Shown in pieces: positions 26,343 to 36,752 of a DNA stretch of 64,000 nt (position 1 is the stretch's first letter; every line of letters starts with the position of its first letter). The notes under the pieces were generated by a model. That model did no database searches. It worked only from the letters and a program-made list of their open reading frames with translations, and had not been told where the DNA came from. Origin of the DNA: Gracilibacillus salinarum (lineage in GTDB: Bacteria > Bacillota > Bacilli > Bacillales > Amphibacillaceae); NCBI RefSeq assembly GCF_022919575.1, contig NZ_CP095071.1:4040001-4104000 (forward strand). The letters are read 5' to 3'. The position numbers were made by a program, and so were the translations under genes.

Positions 26343-29300
26343 TTGAAAAAGATGGCTATCATCTTATTAGCACTAATTGTTATTCTGCCACAGAGTAGCA
26401 TCAGTACATTAGCTGCGACAAATGAAGAAACAAAGGTAGAGAAGAATACTACTGATTCTGAAAGTGTGTCACAACACCCAAGGGTCTATGTCAAAGATGG
26501 CGATCGAGATAAAATATGGGAGAAGATAGAGAAATATGACTGGGCAGAAGAAGCCTATGAAAATATTCGTTACGGAAAATGGAACAATTTTTATGATATT
26601 GAATATCAATCTGTTCAACATTATGTTGAATTACATCAAGAAGACCCTGATTGGATGAAATCAAGGATGGCAATGTATTGGAAAGAAGGTGAGCATTATA
26701 CTCAAACGTATGTTAAGGACCAGAACTTTGATTATGGCGAGGGTAACGCTCCGGTTCCAACCGTACGAATGCCTGGTATGAGAACATGGAATAGTTATAT
26801 AAATCCGCCTTTAGAAGATATTATTCCATATAACGAAACAGGAGAGATGTTAGCAATTGATAGAGATGATAGAGAAGCGGGTTTAGTTAAAGTTCCATAT
26901 GAAGAGACAGGTCATATGGTGAGATATAACAATAGAGATATTTTGGAGACGGTAGAGCGAGCTTCTTTCCTTTATTGGCTAACAGGTGAGGAGGATTTTG
27001 CGGAGTTTGCATCCAGTGTGATATGGCAATGGGTTTTAGGTACTTATTATATGAATCCGCCATTAGATCCAGATCAGTCACTTGGTGGTCCTGGCGGGTA
27101 TGAACCAGGTGGGATTAGTGGCTATTATGATTATGAAGTCATTCATGATGACATAGCCAAGCTGGCAGCAGTAAGTTATGATTTCTTGTATGATTACTTA
27201 AAAGAGAACCCAGATCCTCATTTAAAAGAATTAGACATGGGTGTCACAGATATATTCTCAGAAGTATTTAAACGTTTTATCGATATTGGGTTAGTTCGCG
27301 GTCATGCAGAAGGAAATTGGAACACTAATACGTGGAACCAGATTATGAATCTAATTTTAGTGTTGGAAAATAATGATTACTATGAAGATGGTAAAGGGAG
27401 AGAGTATTATTTAGAGTATTTAAATAAAGATACGGAGTTTAGTGGTTCCCTCGATAAAATTATGGAAACCTATAATCCAGATACAGGTTTATGGCCCGAA
27501 TCGCCAACATATGCTCTTGGAACGATAAGTGTAGTATTAGGTTGGGCAGTTCCATTGAAGAATGTAGGAACAGACATAATAGACGGTGTTCCTATTATAG
27601 AAAAAGCAGCGAATGCGATTTTCCCATGGATGGACCCAAGAGGGAACATCGTCGTTCTAGGTGATGGTAGAGGTGGAACAGCGGATTTAGAAGTTTTAGA
27701 ACGATTATTATCTTATTATACGCTGACGGGCAATGACCAAAAAGCAAATGTAATTGCAAATTCAATTAATGAAGCAATAGATTCAGGTGTTTACGAGAAT
27801 AGAGGTGTTGTAACGGAATGGCAAGGGTCTCAAAGTAACTGGGTTGGATTGGCAACATATGTAGGGGATCTTTCCGATACGGATACTTCTACAGAAAAGA
27901 AAGAAATGCGGACCGCATATTCAGATTTCCACCGTCATATTACAATGAAAAATAAAAATGACATAGACAATGGGCTTATGGCAACGTTGTACGGAGGAAG
28001 AGATGGGGCGCACTTAAATAAACAAGGACTTGCAATGCAATTATATGGTAAGGGCTGGGCACTTGGTGTTGATTCTAAAGCATACGAGTCCTATTGGAGT
28101 GATGACTATGGTTATCATTCAGGACCCGCTGGAGCCAATACTGTTGTACCTGGATATACACACGGAGAATTGGAAATCAACGCACTAGAACCAGCGCCTG
28201 CAACTGGTGAGTTTACTAATGGTAACCAAATATCTGAAAACTATCAATTCTCTGACGTTACAGCTGATGAAAAAAGAAGATTGGTAAGCATTGTTAGAAC
28301 GTCAGCAAATACTGGATACTATATAGATATTTTTCGATCAGACCAGCAAAATAACGACTATATATACCATAATCTAGGAGACAAATTGGAAGTCAATAAT
28401 ACATCTGGTGACGCATTGAATATGACAGAAGTTGATGGGTTTGGGGAAACGACCTATGAGAATTATGACCTTTTTAACAATCACAAAAGTGTAGCAAATA
28501 ATCAAGATTTTAATGCGAAATGGACCATTAATGGATCAGACTCTTCACCGGACATCGTAATGGACATGTGGATGAAAGGACAGGAAGGAAGGACGATTTA
28601 TCAGGTTGATGCACCACCAACTACTTATTTGTCGAACGTTAGTCCAGAAGGAGTGAATAGTGCTCCTGAAACGACTCCAACTTTAATTGTGAGACAAACA
28701 GATAATAATGCAGCTTCTGCACCATTTGTATCTGTATTTGAACCATATGAAGGCGAAAATAAATCTATTAAAAAAATATCCGACTTATCATCCAAAGATA
28801 ATTATGCAGGTATATTAGTTGAGAGTAAAGCACTTAATGAAGAGTTAGAAGGTAGAAAGGATTATATTGTTAGCTCAAGTGACGGTGCGGAATACACACC
28901 AGCTGATGATATGTCCTTTAGTGGTATGTATGGTATTGCATCAGAAAATGATAAAGGTTTTAAATCTTTATACCTTGGCACTGGTAAAATGATTCAAAAG
29001 GATCGATACAAAATCGAATCAGCAGATGGGGAAAGTATCGCTGCTGGTATAGATAAAAAAGATGGTGATCTTTATTATTCAGCAGATGGAAATGTAAGTA
29101 TTACTCTTCCGTATAACTCTGAAGAAAATATAGATGAAACTAAAGTAGTAATCTATTATACGGATACGGAAGGGAAATTAGTTGAGGCTGAGAGCAATGT
29201 TAATTCAAATGACAAAACAGTCACAGCTAATTTACCACAAGGATATGATCAGCGAATATTTGTGGCAGAGTCTCTAAAATCTGTAATAGAGGACACTAGA

Positions 29301-29972
29301 GAGCTGTTTGAAGAATCAGAAGTAGGAGAAAAACCCGGACAATATACACAATCATCGAAAGAGGAACTTGGAACAGCAATCAGTTCAGCTCAAAGTATAT
29401 TGGAAGAATTGAATAATACGAAGCCAATAGTGATGGAAGCAATAAAAGAATTAAAAGAAACTGTTGCAAACTTTTTGGTATCAGTTAATCCTAAATTAGA
29501 TACCACAAAGTTACAGTCAGTTATAAAAAAGGCAAAAGATTTACTCGTGAATGCAAAGGTTGGGGAAGAACCAGGACAGTACCCTGAATCAGCGAAAGAT
29601 ACGTTTGAAACGGCGATTAAGGTTGCTGAAGGTGTTCTAGAAGATAACGGCGCAATTCAAGCAGAAGTGACAGCAGCCGCTAGCAAATTGAACAAAGCTA
29701 TTACAGATTTCGAGGCTGCTGTCATTACTTCTGAAGATACTGACCAAGGTCAAACAGATGATAAGGGCAATAATGAAGAACAAAAAACAGACGAGGATAG
29801 TGAGAAGGAGCAAGTATCAGATAATGGATCAGATAAAGGAAAAGATCCACAAGATAAACTTCCTGATACTGCCACATGGTTGTTCAACTTAATACTTGTT
29901 GGTACTTTGTTGATTATCTTTGGTGCAAGTTTGGCGTTATTTTCCTATAGAAAGAAGGGTATATCAAAATAA
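26343..29972 (+). CDS. cell-wall-anchored heparinase II/III-like polysaccharide lyase
   Basis: This 1209-residue secreted protein has a signal peptide (residues 1-25, ending STLAA), a helical toroid region that includes GHAEGNWNTNTWNQ near residue 325, and WPESPTYALG. A beta-rich heparinase II/III-like region follows (FHRHITMKNKN, GRDGAHLNKQG near 550, YHSGPAGANTVVP). Near the C-terminus are two FIVAR-like helical repeats (about 985-1045 and 1060-1125), each with GE(K/E)PGQY, then an acidic linker, sortase signal LPDTA at 1173, a membrane helix and SYRKKG. It should cleave a uronic-acid-containing glycan at the cell surface. The exact glycan is unknown. It is a single-gene unit between terminators. 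Confidence 0.8.
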   Translation: MKKMAIILLALIVILPQSSISTLAATNEETKVEKNTTDSESVSQHPRVYVKDGDRDKIWEKIEKYDWAEEAYENIRYGKWNNFYDIEYQSVQHYVELHQEDPDWMKSRMAMYWKEGEHYTQTYVKDQNFDYGEGNAPVPTVRMPGMRTWNSYINPPLEDIIPYNETGEMLAIDRDDREAGLVKVPYEETGHMVRYNNRDILETVERASFLYWLTGEEDFAEFASSVIWQWVLGTYYMNPPLDPDQSLGGPGGYEPGGISGYYDYEVIHDDIAKLAAVSYDFLYDYLKENPDPHLKELDMGVTDIFSEVFKRFIDIGLVRGHAEGNWNTNTWNQIMNLILVLENNDYYEDGKGREYYLEYLNKDTEFSGSLDKIMETYNPDTGLWPESPTYALGTISVVLGWAVPLKNVGTDIIDGVPIIEKAANAIFPWMDPRGNIVVLGDGRGGTADLEVLERLLSYYTLTGNDQKANVIANSINEAIDSGVYENRGVVTEWQGSQSNWVGLATYVGDLSDTDTSTEKKEMRTAYSDFHRHITMKNKNDIDNGLMATLYGGRDGAHLNKQGLAMQLYGKGWALGVDSKAYESYWSDDYGYHSGPAGANTVVPGYTHGELEINALEPAPATGEFTNGNQISENYQFSDVTADEKRRLVSIVRTSANTGYYIDIFRSDQQNNDYIYHNLGDKLEVNNTSGDALNMTEVDGFGETTYENYDLFNNHKSVANNQDFNAKWTINGSDSSPDIVMDMWMKGQEGRTIYQVDAPPTTYLSNVSPEGVNSAPETTPTLIVRQTDNNAASAPFVSVFEPYEGENKSIKKISDLSSKDNYAGILVESKALNEELEGRKDYIVSSSDGAEYTPADDMSFSGMYGIASENDKGFKSLYLGTGKMIQKDRYKIESADGESIAAGIDKKDGDLYYSADGNVSITLPYNSEENIDETKVVIYYTDTEGKLVEAESNVNSNDKTVTANLPQGYDQRIFVAESLKSVIEDTRELFEESEVGEKPGQYTQSSKEELGTAISSAQSILEELNNTKPIVMEAIKELKETVANFLVSVNPKLDTTKLQSVIKKAKDLLVNAKVGEEPGQYPESAKDTFETAIKVAEGVLEDNGAIQAEVTAAASKLNKAITDFEAAVITSEDTDQGQTDDKGNNEEQKTDEDSEKEQVSDNGSDKGKDPQDKLPDTATWLFNLILVGTLLIIFGASLALFSYRKKGISK

Positions 29973-30281
29973 AAAGTAGCTTTAGTCGGTAAATTTGCCA
30001 AGAGGTAAAAATAATAAAAAAGATGCTCATGATTTTGAAGATTGTGAGCATCTTTTTTTTTGAGCAATCTCAACTAGTATAAAAAAAGATACATAGTAAC
30101 GATATAGAGTTATACTTGTAGAAGAATATACTCCCTTACTAGATAAAATAGGACACTTTAGAATGTGCAGTTTTTTTAGATGAAGTTCTTTTTTTTAGTG
30201 AATATATCTTAGAGGGTATTGTTTTAAACTTATTTTAATTAGAATTATTTATAAAAAGAGATAAAACAAGGAGGGAATAAG
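29973..30281. other. intergenic between lyase and yesL-like gene
   Basis: Apart from the terminator at 30018-30062 this AT-rich stretch contains only a possible promoter (TTGTTT about 30219, TAGAAT about 30240) before the AAGGAGGG site of the next gene. No repeats or ORFs of interest were seen. Confidence 0.5.
30018..30062 (+). terminator. terminator of the lyase gene
   Basis: AAAAGATGCTCAtgA and TTGTGAGCATCTTTT form a long stem followed by a T-run. Confidence 0.85.
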
Positions 30282-30914
30282 ATGAAACTACAGGGTCTTT
30301 CAGGTGGGATTTATTCCATTTCATTATGGATATCGCGGCTTGCAATATTAAATGTACTATGGATTTTAGGTGTAATCACTGGCTTAGTAATAATTGGTTT
30401 CGCACCAGCTACAGTTGCTTTATATACGTTACTAAGAAGAATAGTCATACAAAAGCAAGATGTTTCAGTTATTCGTAGTTTCTTAAGCGTTTACAAAAAA
30501 CAATTTGTCATTGCGAATAAATATGGTTTGCCTATTGTAATGCTGGGTGTTTTTCTGTATTTGGATTTTCTTATTGCTTTCCAATTTGATCATTGGACAA
30601 TGACGATACTTCAAGTCATCTTAATCTCTCTAGGAATTGTCTATATCATGATTACTACATTTCTTTTTTCTGTACAAGTTCATTACGAAGTAAGTATATT
30701 AGCAAACTGGAAAAATGCCTTTATATTAGCGGTGTTACACCCATTGACTGTAATCACAAATCTATTAATTTTTATCATCATTGGTTATATTACGCTATTA
30801 ATACCAGGCTTACTTATTTTCTTTAGTTTTAGTATAATGGCTTTGGTTAATGTTGTGCTCAGCTTTCACAGATTGGAGAGACATGACCAGCAAATGATAG
30901 AAGAGAAAGCGTGA
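30282..30914 (+). CDS. yesL: DUF624 membrane protein (YesL-like)
   Basis: The 210-residue protein has four to five membrane helices with ILGVITGLVIIGFAPATVALYTLLRR near the start, the DUF624 signature. In B. subtilis yesL heads the rhamnogalacturonan operon and precedes the sensor kinase, the same order as here. The role is unknown; it may assist the ABC importer or the kinase. AAGGAGGG precedes the ATG. The stop codon overlaps the GTG of the next gene. Confidence 0.85.
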   Translation: MKLQGLSGGIYSISLWISRLAILNVLWILGVITGLVIIGFAPATVALYTLLRRIVIQKQDVSVIRSFLSVYKKQFVIANKYGLPIVMLGVFLYLDFLIAFQFDHWTMTILQVILISLGIVYIMITTFLFSVQVHYEVSILANWKNAFILAVLHPLTVITNLLIFIIIGYITLLIPGLLIFFSFSIMALVNVVLSFHRLERHDQQMIEEKA

Positions 30915-32686
30915 GGCAGATGAAAAAACGTAACCTGGGGATTTTTATAAAATTCACTTTTGCTTTTATTACGGTAGGTATCATTCCCTTAATGATTTTA
31001 AGTTACCTTTCTATTTCAACCGTTTCCAATCAGGTGGAGAGGCACACTATCAATAATTATGAAGAAATACTTGACTATTCATCTACTCGAGTGGCCGATA
31101 TCTACGAGACCTATAATTATATAACAAAGCTAATGTATACCTATAATTTACCGGAGTTTGGGCGGGTTCATGATGTGATTAATAAACAAGATCAAATGTC
31201 CAGTTATCGGACAGAACGTGCGATTGATGACTTTCTTCGTACACTACTGAATACCGATCAATATATTAAAAATGTCACTTTAGTACCTACCTTTGATAGA
31301 GTACCGCGTTATCACTCCCGTAATGCTAATCAGTTTATCCAAGAAAATTACACATTGTATGAGGATCATCAGGATGAATTAGAGGGAAATTATAATCAAT
31401 TAACGATATTGCCGGTTCATCAAGACGATTATTTTGCTAATACCAAGGGTTACGTGATTACCTTCGCTCGTAACTTACTGGATAGCAGAAATATTATAAC
31501 AGAGAATTCAGATATTCAAGGAACGATTTTTATCGATATTGATTTAGCAGTCTTCGAAGAAATTTTCAATGATTTGAATTTTGAACCATCTGATCAGGTA
31601 TACGTATTGGATGAAGAGAATCAAATTATTTACAGTAGTAAAACTGAGCTAATTGGCAAAGAAATGAGTGGAGTAGTAAATGAAATATCTGACAATCATT
31701 TTCAGTTAACAGAGGATGTTGATGAACTTGGCTGGAAGGTTGTTGCGGAAATGGAAAGACAATCACTTTTTGACCGACTTTCTGGTACGTTGAAGGTTAT
31801 TCATATTGTCATTATTGGGGCGATGTTGGCATTAATTATCGTTGCACTTTTTTTCTCCAGACGCTTTGCTCAACCAATTAGTCAAATGACAAAGTTAATG
31901 AAAAAAGTAGAGTCAGGAAAGCTCGATGACCGACTGACTATGAAACGTAAGGATGAAATTGGTCAGTTAGCAGATGGACTTGATCATATGCTGGATAGTC
32001 TGAATCAGTATATTAGCAAAGTATATATCGCTCAAATTAATCAAAAACAAGCTGAATTAAATGCGTTGCGCAGTCAAATCCAGCCACATTATTTATACAA
32101 TACGTTAGAAGTGATTCGTATGAGCGCGGTAGATCAGGATGCAGATGAGGTAGCAGAGATGATTCATTATCTGTCTACGCAATTAAAATATATTATGGAA
32201 CATAATGACGATGTAGTACCTCTTGAAAAAGAGTTGAAATACGTAGAAGCCTATTTAAACTTAATTGCATATCGTTATGAAGATCGTATCCGTTATCAAA
32301 TAAATAAAGATGACGCTGTCTCATCGTTACAATCGCTTCCAAAACTAACGATCCAGCCAATTGTTGAGAATGCCATAATGCACGGCTTAAAAGAGAAGAA
32401 CGGCAATGGGACAATTGAAGTAGCGATTGAGAAAAAAGATCAATGCTGTGTCATTTCTGTTTTAGATGATGGTGTCGGCATGGATCACGATGCTGTAAAC
32501 TCTTTAAATTCTTATCTCTATAACAAGCAAGTTACAATCGATAAAAAAAATAACGGTATCGGCCTAAAAAATATTCATCAACGCATTTTTGAATTATATG
32601 GTAATCCTTTTGGAATAGAAATCGAAAGTAACAAGTATATTGGCACACAGGTGAGAATCATACTCCCAATTCAGGAGGTGCAGTAA
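30911..32686 (+). CDS. yesM: sensor histidine kinase (YesM-like)
   Basis: The 591-residue kinase has a first helix at about residues 9-31, a large extracellular sensor of about 260 residues, and a second helix near 293-315. A HAMP domain (RRFAQPISQMTKLM), the His_kinase phospho-acceptor QPHYLYNTLEVIRM (His near 391) and an ATP-binding domain (NAIMHGLKEK, DDGVGMD, GIGLKNIHQRI) follow. It belongs to the LytS/YesM class that senses oligosaccharides or the importer state. Start may be GTG 30911 or ATG 30920. It partners with the next gene. Confidence 0.9.
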   Translation: MRQMKKRNLGIFIKFTFAFITVGIIPLMILSYLSISTVSNQVERHTINNYEEILDYSSTRVADIYETYNYITKLMYTYNLPEFGRVHDVINKQDQMSSYRTERAIDDFLRTLLNTDQYIKNVTLVPTFDRVPRYHSRNANQFIQENYTLYEDHQDELEGNYNQLTILPVHQDDYFANTKGYVITFARNLLDSRNIITENSDIQGTIFIDIDLAVFEEIFNDLNFEPSDQVYVLDEENQIIYSSKTELIGKEMSGVVNEISDNHFQLTEDVDELGWKVVAEMERQSLFDRLSGTLKVIHIVIIGAMLALIIVALFFSRRFAQPISQMTKLMKKVESGKLDDRLTMKRKDEIGQLADGLDHMLDSLNQYISKVYIAQINQKQAELNALRSQIQPHYLYNTLEVIRMSAVDQDADEVAEMIHYLSTQLKYIMEHNDDVVPLEKELKYVEAYLNLIAYRYEDRIRYQINKDDAVSSLQSLPKLTIQPIVENAIMHGLKEKNGNGTIEVAIEKKDQCCVISVLDDGVGMDHDAVNSLNSYLYNKQVTIDKKNNGIGLKNIHQRIFELYGNPFGIEIESNKYIGTQVRIILPIQEVQ

Positions 32687-34299
32687 TGTATCGAGTAGTA
32701 ATAGCAGATGATGAACCAATTATAATTAGGGGATTGAAGAAATTAATTAAGTGGAAGGAAGAAGGCTTTACTGTAATAGGTGAGGCGAATAATGGGGAAG
32801 ATTTATGGCAGGAGACACTTGTTAAAGAGCCAGATTTAGTTATTACAGACATCTCTATGCCAAGAATGACGGGGATTGAGTTTATAAAAAAATTGAGAGA
32901 TCAAGAGTTGGATACGAACGTGTTATTTATCAGCGCATACGAGGATTTTTCCTATGCGAAGGATGCTCTTCAATATGGGGCTAAAGGATATGTAATCAAG
33001 CCGATTGACAAAGAAAAGCTTCGAAATGAAATCAAGCAGATAAAACAAGGGTTAGATCAAAATAAAATAAGCATACAAGAAAAAGAACAACTAGTTAATC
33101 TAAGAAATAAAGACAATGAAAAGAAATTATTAGAAGTGGTGCAGCAATTTGCTGATAGAGCTATCACAAACGATTACTACCAAACAGAAATAACAAAAGC
33201 ATTTAAAAATCAGTGTTATACAGTCCTTTCTATTTCATATGATAGCTCTATTACATACCATGGAACAGAAGCGATGTGGAACGAAAATCAAGAGCGACTA
33301 CTTTTGTTTTCGATTCGAAACGTGCTCGAAGATTTGACAAGATCAAATGAGTTTAAACTCTTTCAATTAGAGCAAGCGGAATCTAGTCTTTTATTTTTAA
33401 TAAATCACAATAACACGGGGGATGTGTTACACCTTATACAAAGACTTTGTAAAAAGATAAAAGATTTATTAGGAATCCATATGTTTTGTGGCATAGGCGA
33501 TACTGTTAAAAATATAAAAGATTTGCACCAGTCCAAAAAAACATCTTTATTTTACGCGCAATATTATTATTTTGTTGCCCCAAGTCAGTTAATAGAAAGA
33601 GATATTCTGCCGGAATTTAATCAGAAAATTTCATCCGAAAATCTAACAGAAAACCGAGAATTACTATATCATGCAATTTTGAAACAAAATAATTCAGAAT
33701 TACAGAATGTCATCGGAAACTTTTTTGAATGGCTCACCGTTATCTCATCCGGCAAAAAGGACATTGTAGTGAGTACCTGTTTTTCAATAGTAAGTGAGTT
33801 AAAGGAAACATTTCGAAAAATAGGAATCAATATTTACCCCGATCAAAAAAATGTTACTTTGTTAAACAAGTTACATGAGTTGCGTACGTTTCATGAATTG
33901 AAAGAATTTATTGTCGAATTAGCACAATATATACAAAATGAACTAGCAAAGCAAGAGACGATCAACGAGAATTATCAATTAAAAACGATTTTAGAATATA
34001 TTGAAGCACATTATTATCAGAATATTACATTAGATTCGATGGCCAAAAAAGTGCATATGAATCCATATTATTTCTCCAGTTTTTTCAAAAAACATACCGG
34101 TCAGAATTTTAAGAAATATTTAACGAAAATAAGAATGGATAACGCGATGAATTTGCTCCTTACCAGTGATTTATTAATCTATGAAATCGCAGAAGAAGTA
34201 GGTTATCGTAATGTCAGACAGTTTAGCGATATGTTTAAAAAATATTTTGGAAAGTTACCTACAAATTATCGACAATCCAATCTAGCTAAAAAAACCTAA
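32686..34299 (+). CDS. yesN: response regulator with AraC-type DNA-binding domain (YesN-like)
   Basis: The 537-residue protein has a receiver domain (acidic DDE at 8-10, phospho-acceptor Asp55 in VITDISMPRMTG, Lys in VIKPIDK) and a long middle region. A C-terminal AraC helix-turn-helix pair follows (SMAKKVHMNPYYFSSFFKKH; IAEEVGYRNVRQFSDMFKKYFGKLP). It should activate the importer and glycosidase genes when phosphorylated by the adjacent kinase. The ATG overlaps the kinase's TAATG stop/start. Confidence 0.92.
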   Translation: MYRVVIADDEPIIIRGLKKLIKWKEEGFTVIGEANNGEDLWQETLVKEPDLVITDISMPRMTGIEFIKKLRDQELDTNVLFISAYEDFSYAKDALQYGAKGYVIKPIDKEKLRNEIKQIKQGLDQNKISIQEKEQLVNLRNKDNEKKLLEVVQQFADRAITNDYYQTEITKAFKNQCYTVLSISYDSSITYHGTEAMWNENQERLLLFSIRNVLEDLTRSNEFKLFQLEQAESSLLFLINHNNTGDVLHLIQRLCKKIKDLLGIHMFCGIGDTVKNIKDLHQSKKTSLFYAQYYYFVAPSQLIERDILPEFNQKISSENLTENRELLYHAILKQNNSELQNVIGNFFEWLTVISSGKKDIVVSTCFSIVSELKETFRKIGINIYPDQKNVTLLNKLHELRTFHELKEFIVELAQYIQNELAKQETINENYQLKTILEYIEAHYYQNITLDSMAKKVHMNPYYFSSFFKKHTGQNFKKYLTKIRMDNAMNLLLTSDLLIYEIAEEVGYRNVRQFSDMFKKYFGKLPTNYRQSNLAKKT

Positions 34300-34320
34300 C
34301 CTCTGACTTAAAAAAGAGCA

Positions 34321-34350
34321 TTCACAACATGGAAGCGCTTGCTTACAATG
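34321..34350 (+). promoter_or_regulatory. promoter with cre site in its spacer (solute-binding protein)
   Basis: TTCACA (34321-34326), an 18-bp spacer and TACAAT (34345-34350) form a SigA-like promoter. The spacer holds ATGGAAGCGCTTGCT (34329-34343), a full match to the cre consensus WTGNAANCGNWNNCW. CcpA bound here would block RNA polymerase directly. Confidence 0.7.
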
Positions 34351-34378
34351 GAGTTACATTAAAGAGGGAGGTAAAACA

Positions 34379-35677
34379 ATGAAAAATAAGAAATGGTGGT
34401 TATTTGGATTATTTGTTCTATTACTGATCATAACTGTGGGTTGTTCGGGAGGATCCGATGAGAGTTCATCAGGGGACAGTTCAGAGAACGATTCTGATAA
34501 AGTTGAATTGGATTTAGTTTACACAGGAGACCCAGCATGGAGACAAGTGATGGATGAGGTTATATCTTCGTTTAACGAAGAACATCCGGACATTGTTATA
34601 AATGGAGAATCAGCTACGGATGGCAGTTACTCAGAGTACTTAAGAACAAAAGATGCAACTGGTGAATTTCCTGATATCTTTGAATTGATGGATGTTCAGG
34701 AATATTATGAAAGTGATAAGCTGGCGCCGATGCCAGACAGTTTAAGCTCGTTAATTCGTAACCCTGTAGAGTTTGACGGGACAGCATATGTATTACCAAC
34801 TTCAGCAACAGCCCTTGGTTATATTTATAATAAGAAGTTCTTTGAAGAGAATGGTCTTAACCAAGAACCTAAAACGTATGATGAATTCCTGGAGGTTATG
34901 AATGAAGTCAAGAATTTAGGAGAAACACCTATCGCGGTAGGTGGTCAGGATGTTTGGCATATGGGGTTCTGGCTTAATCATTTCTTAATTAATAATATAT
35001 TTGCGGAAGATCGCAATTGGAATGCAAAGGTAAACAGTGGAGAAGCCTCATGGACTGATGAAGAACCGACAGAAGCAATGAATCAGATGATGGACTTATT
35101 TGAAAGTGGTGTAGTAAGTGACAATTGGATCAGTACTCCAGACAATCAATTAGCAGCTTTAGTAACCAGTGGTAAAGCGATGGGATTTTTCTCAGGGCCA
35201 TGGATGTTTACCCAATTAAAAGAAGCGGATCCTGAATTTGAAATAGGATATATGCCAGTACCTGATCAAGAAGGCAATATCAATTTGTTTACAGGCGGAA
35301 CAGGTGCAGGATGGGCACTTTCAAAAACATTAGAGGATGAGCCGGAAAAGATGGAAGCAGCAACTGCTTTTTATCAATATTTTTATCAACCGGATGTTTA
35401 TAAAAAAGTCTTGGAAAAAATGGGTTCACTGCCGGTTACTGTTGAAGAAGTGTCATATGATGGAATTGATGCGCAAGAACGTCTAATTGAAACGTATAAT
35501 AATGCCGATGCTACTGTACCTCCAATCAATGAAATGCTGGGTGAAAATCAAATACCTCCAAGTTTCAGGGATTGGTTCTATAAAACTGTGCAGGAATGGA
35601 TCTTAAGTGATGCTGATGTAGAAGAAGAACTACCTAAGGTAGAGGCGGAATGGGAAAGGTTGCAAGGGCAAGAATAA
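34379..35677 (+). CDS. yesO: extracellular solute-binding lipoprotein (sugar ABC transporter)
   Basis: The 432-residue protein has a lipoprotein signal (FGLFVLLLIITVGC) and a family-1 solute-binding fold with VVDN-type contacts such as GSYSEYLRTKDATGEFPDIFE and AMGFFSGPWMFTQLKEAD. It captures imported oligosaccharides for the two permeases at 36821-38535. No dedicated ATPase is encoded nearby, so a shared MsmX-type ATPase is likely, as in B. subtilis YesOPQ. GGGAGG precedes the ATG. It has its own cre-overlapped promoter. Confidence 0.9.
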   Translation: MKNKKWWLFGLFVLLLIITVGCSGGSDESSSGDSSENDSDKVELDLVYTGDPAWRQVMDEVISSFNEEHPDIVINGESATDGSYSEYLRTKDATGEFPDIFELMDVQEYYESDKLAPMPDSLSSLIRNPVEFDGTAYVLPTSATALGYIYNKKFFEENGLNQEPKTYDEFLEVMNEVKNLGETPIAVGGQDVWHMGFWLNHFLINNIFAEDRNWNAKVNSGEASWTDEEPTEAMNQMMDLFESGVVSDNWISTPDNQLAALVTSGKAMGFFSGPWMFTQLKEADPEFEIGYMPVPDQEGNINLFTGGTGAGWALSKTLEDEPEKMEAATAFYQYFYQPDVYKKVLEKMGSLPVTVEEVSYDGIDAQERLIETYNNADATVPPINEMLGENQIPPSFRDWFYKTVQEWILSDADVEEELPKVEAEWERLQGQE

Positions 35678-35700
35678 CTGAAAAGATTTACAGACTAGAA

Positions 35701-35745
35701 GAAAAGCTGAACATAACATTCGTGTTACGTTTAGCTTTTTTTTTT
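35701..35745 (+). terminator. terminator after solute-binding protein
   Basis: GAAAAGCTgAACATAACA and TGTTACGTTtAGCTTTT form an interrupted stem followed by ten Ts. It lies between the binding-protein gene and the nucleoside-hydrolase-like gene. Confidence 0.75.
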
Positions 35746-35782
35746 GAAAAATGCTACGAACGCAGAGAGGTTTTGAAAACAA

Positions 35783-36676
35783 ATGAATCATTTTTATACA
35801 GTACCATCATCAAAACAAGTCAGAGTAATTATCAATACAGATGCCAAATGCGAAGTGGATGATCAATATGCGGTTGTTCATGCGTTATTAACACCAAGGT
35901 TACAGATAAAAGGTTTAATCGGGACTCATTATGGTAAGCGAAGTTCTATTGGTGCAGAGGAATCAACAGCGGAAATTCATCAAGTTCTTAAATTAATGGG
36001 GATGACAAATCGATATCGGGTGGTGACAGGAGCGAATCATCAATTGAAAAATAAACAAACGCCGATTCGCACTGAAGGTGGGCGATTAATTATAGAGGAG
36101 GCTATGAAAGACGACCCTCTACCTCTATATGTTTTATGTCAAGGTCCATTAACAGACGTCGCATCTGCCTATTTACAAGAACCAAAAATTGCAGATCGCC
36201 TCGTTGTCATTTGGATAGGTGGTGGGAAATATCCACATGGTGGATTAGAGTTTAACTTATCTAATGATATGAAAGCAGCCCAGATAGTGTTTAGTTCTTC
36301 TCTCAGACTTTGGCAAGTACCCAAAAATGTATATGATATGGTTAGAGTAGGTATAGCTGAACTTGCTATAAAGGTTAGACCAAGAGGAGAGATTGGACGT
36401 TATCTTTACGAAGAATTGATTGCACATAATGCTAGAAATGGACATAGAAATCACTGGCCAAAAGGAGAAATGTGGGTATTAGGAGATTCACCTGCAGTTT
36501 CCTTATTAATAGATGATCAAGAATTTGACTACAAGGTTATTCAAGCTCCTGCTATTGATGATAATATGAATTATATTTTTAAAAAGAACAATAGAAATAT
36601 ACGGGTGTACGAACGTGTTGACGCACGATTTTTATTAGAAGACTTCTTTGCAAAGCTCGCATTGTTTGCTGATTAA
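35783..36676 (+). CDS. nucleoside-hydrolase-fold protein in the glycan locus
   Basis: The 297-residue protein starts VRVIINTDAKCEVDDQYAVV, an extended form of the calcium-binding DxDxxxDD motif of inosine-uridine nucleoside hydrolases. It later shows VLCQGPLTDVASA and EFNLSNDMKAA, which match the second and third family blocks. No signal peptide is present. Its position between the solute-binding protein and the permeases suggests action on an imported N- or O-glycoside rather than general nucleoside salvage; that is inference. AGAGAGG lies 13 bases before the ATG. Confidence 0.7.
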   Translation: MNHFYTVPSSKQVRVIINTDAKCEVDDQYAVVHALLTPRLQIKGLIGTHYGKRSSIGAEESTAEIHQVLKLMGMTNRYRVVTGANHQLKNKQTPIRTEGGRLIIEEAMKDDPLPLYVLCQGPLTDVASAYLQEPKIADRLVVIWIGGGKYPHGGLEFNLSNDMKAAQIVFSSSLRLWQVPKNVYDMVRVGIAELAIKVRPRGEIGRYLYEELIAHNARNGHRNHWPKGEMWVLGDSPAVSLLIDDQEFDYKVIQAPAIDDNMNYIFKKNNRNIRVYERVDARFLLEDFFAKLALFAD

Positions 36677-36752
36677 CATTTTCTAATGGATAAATAATAT
36701 CACCAATGAAAGACGATCTAAAAAAACTATACACAGCACTTTAAAAAAGCCA

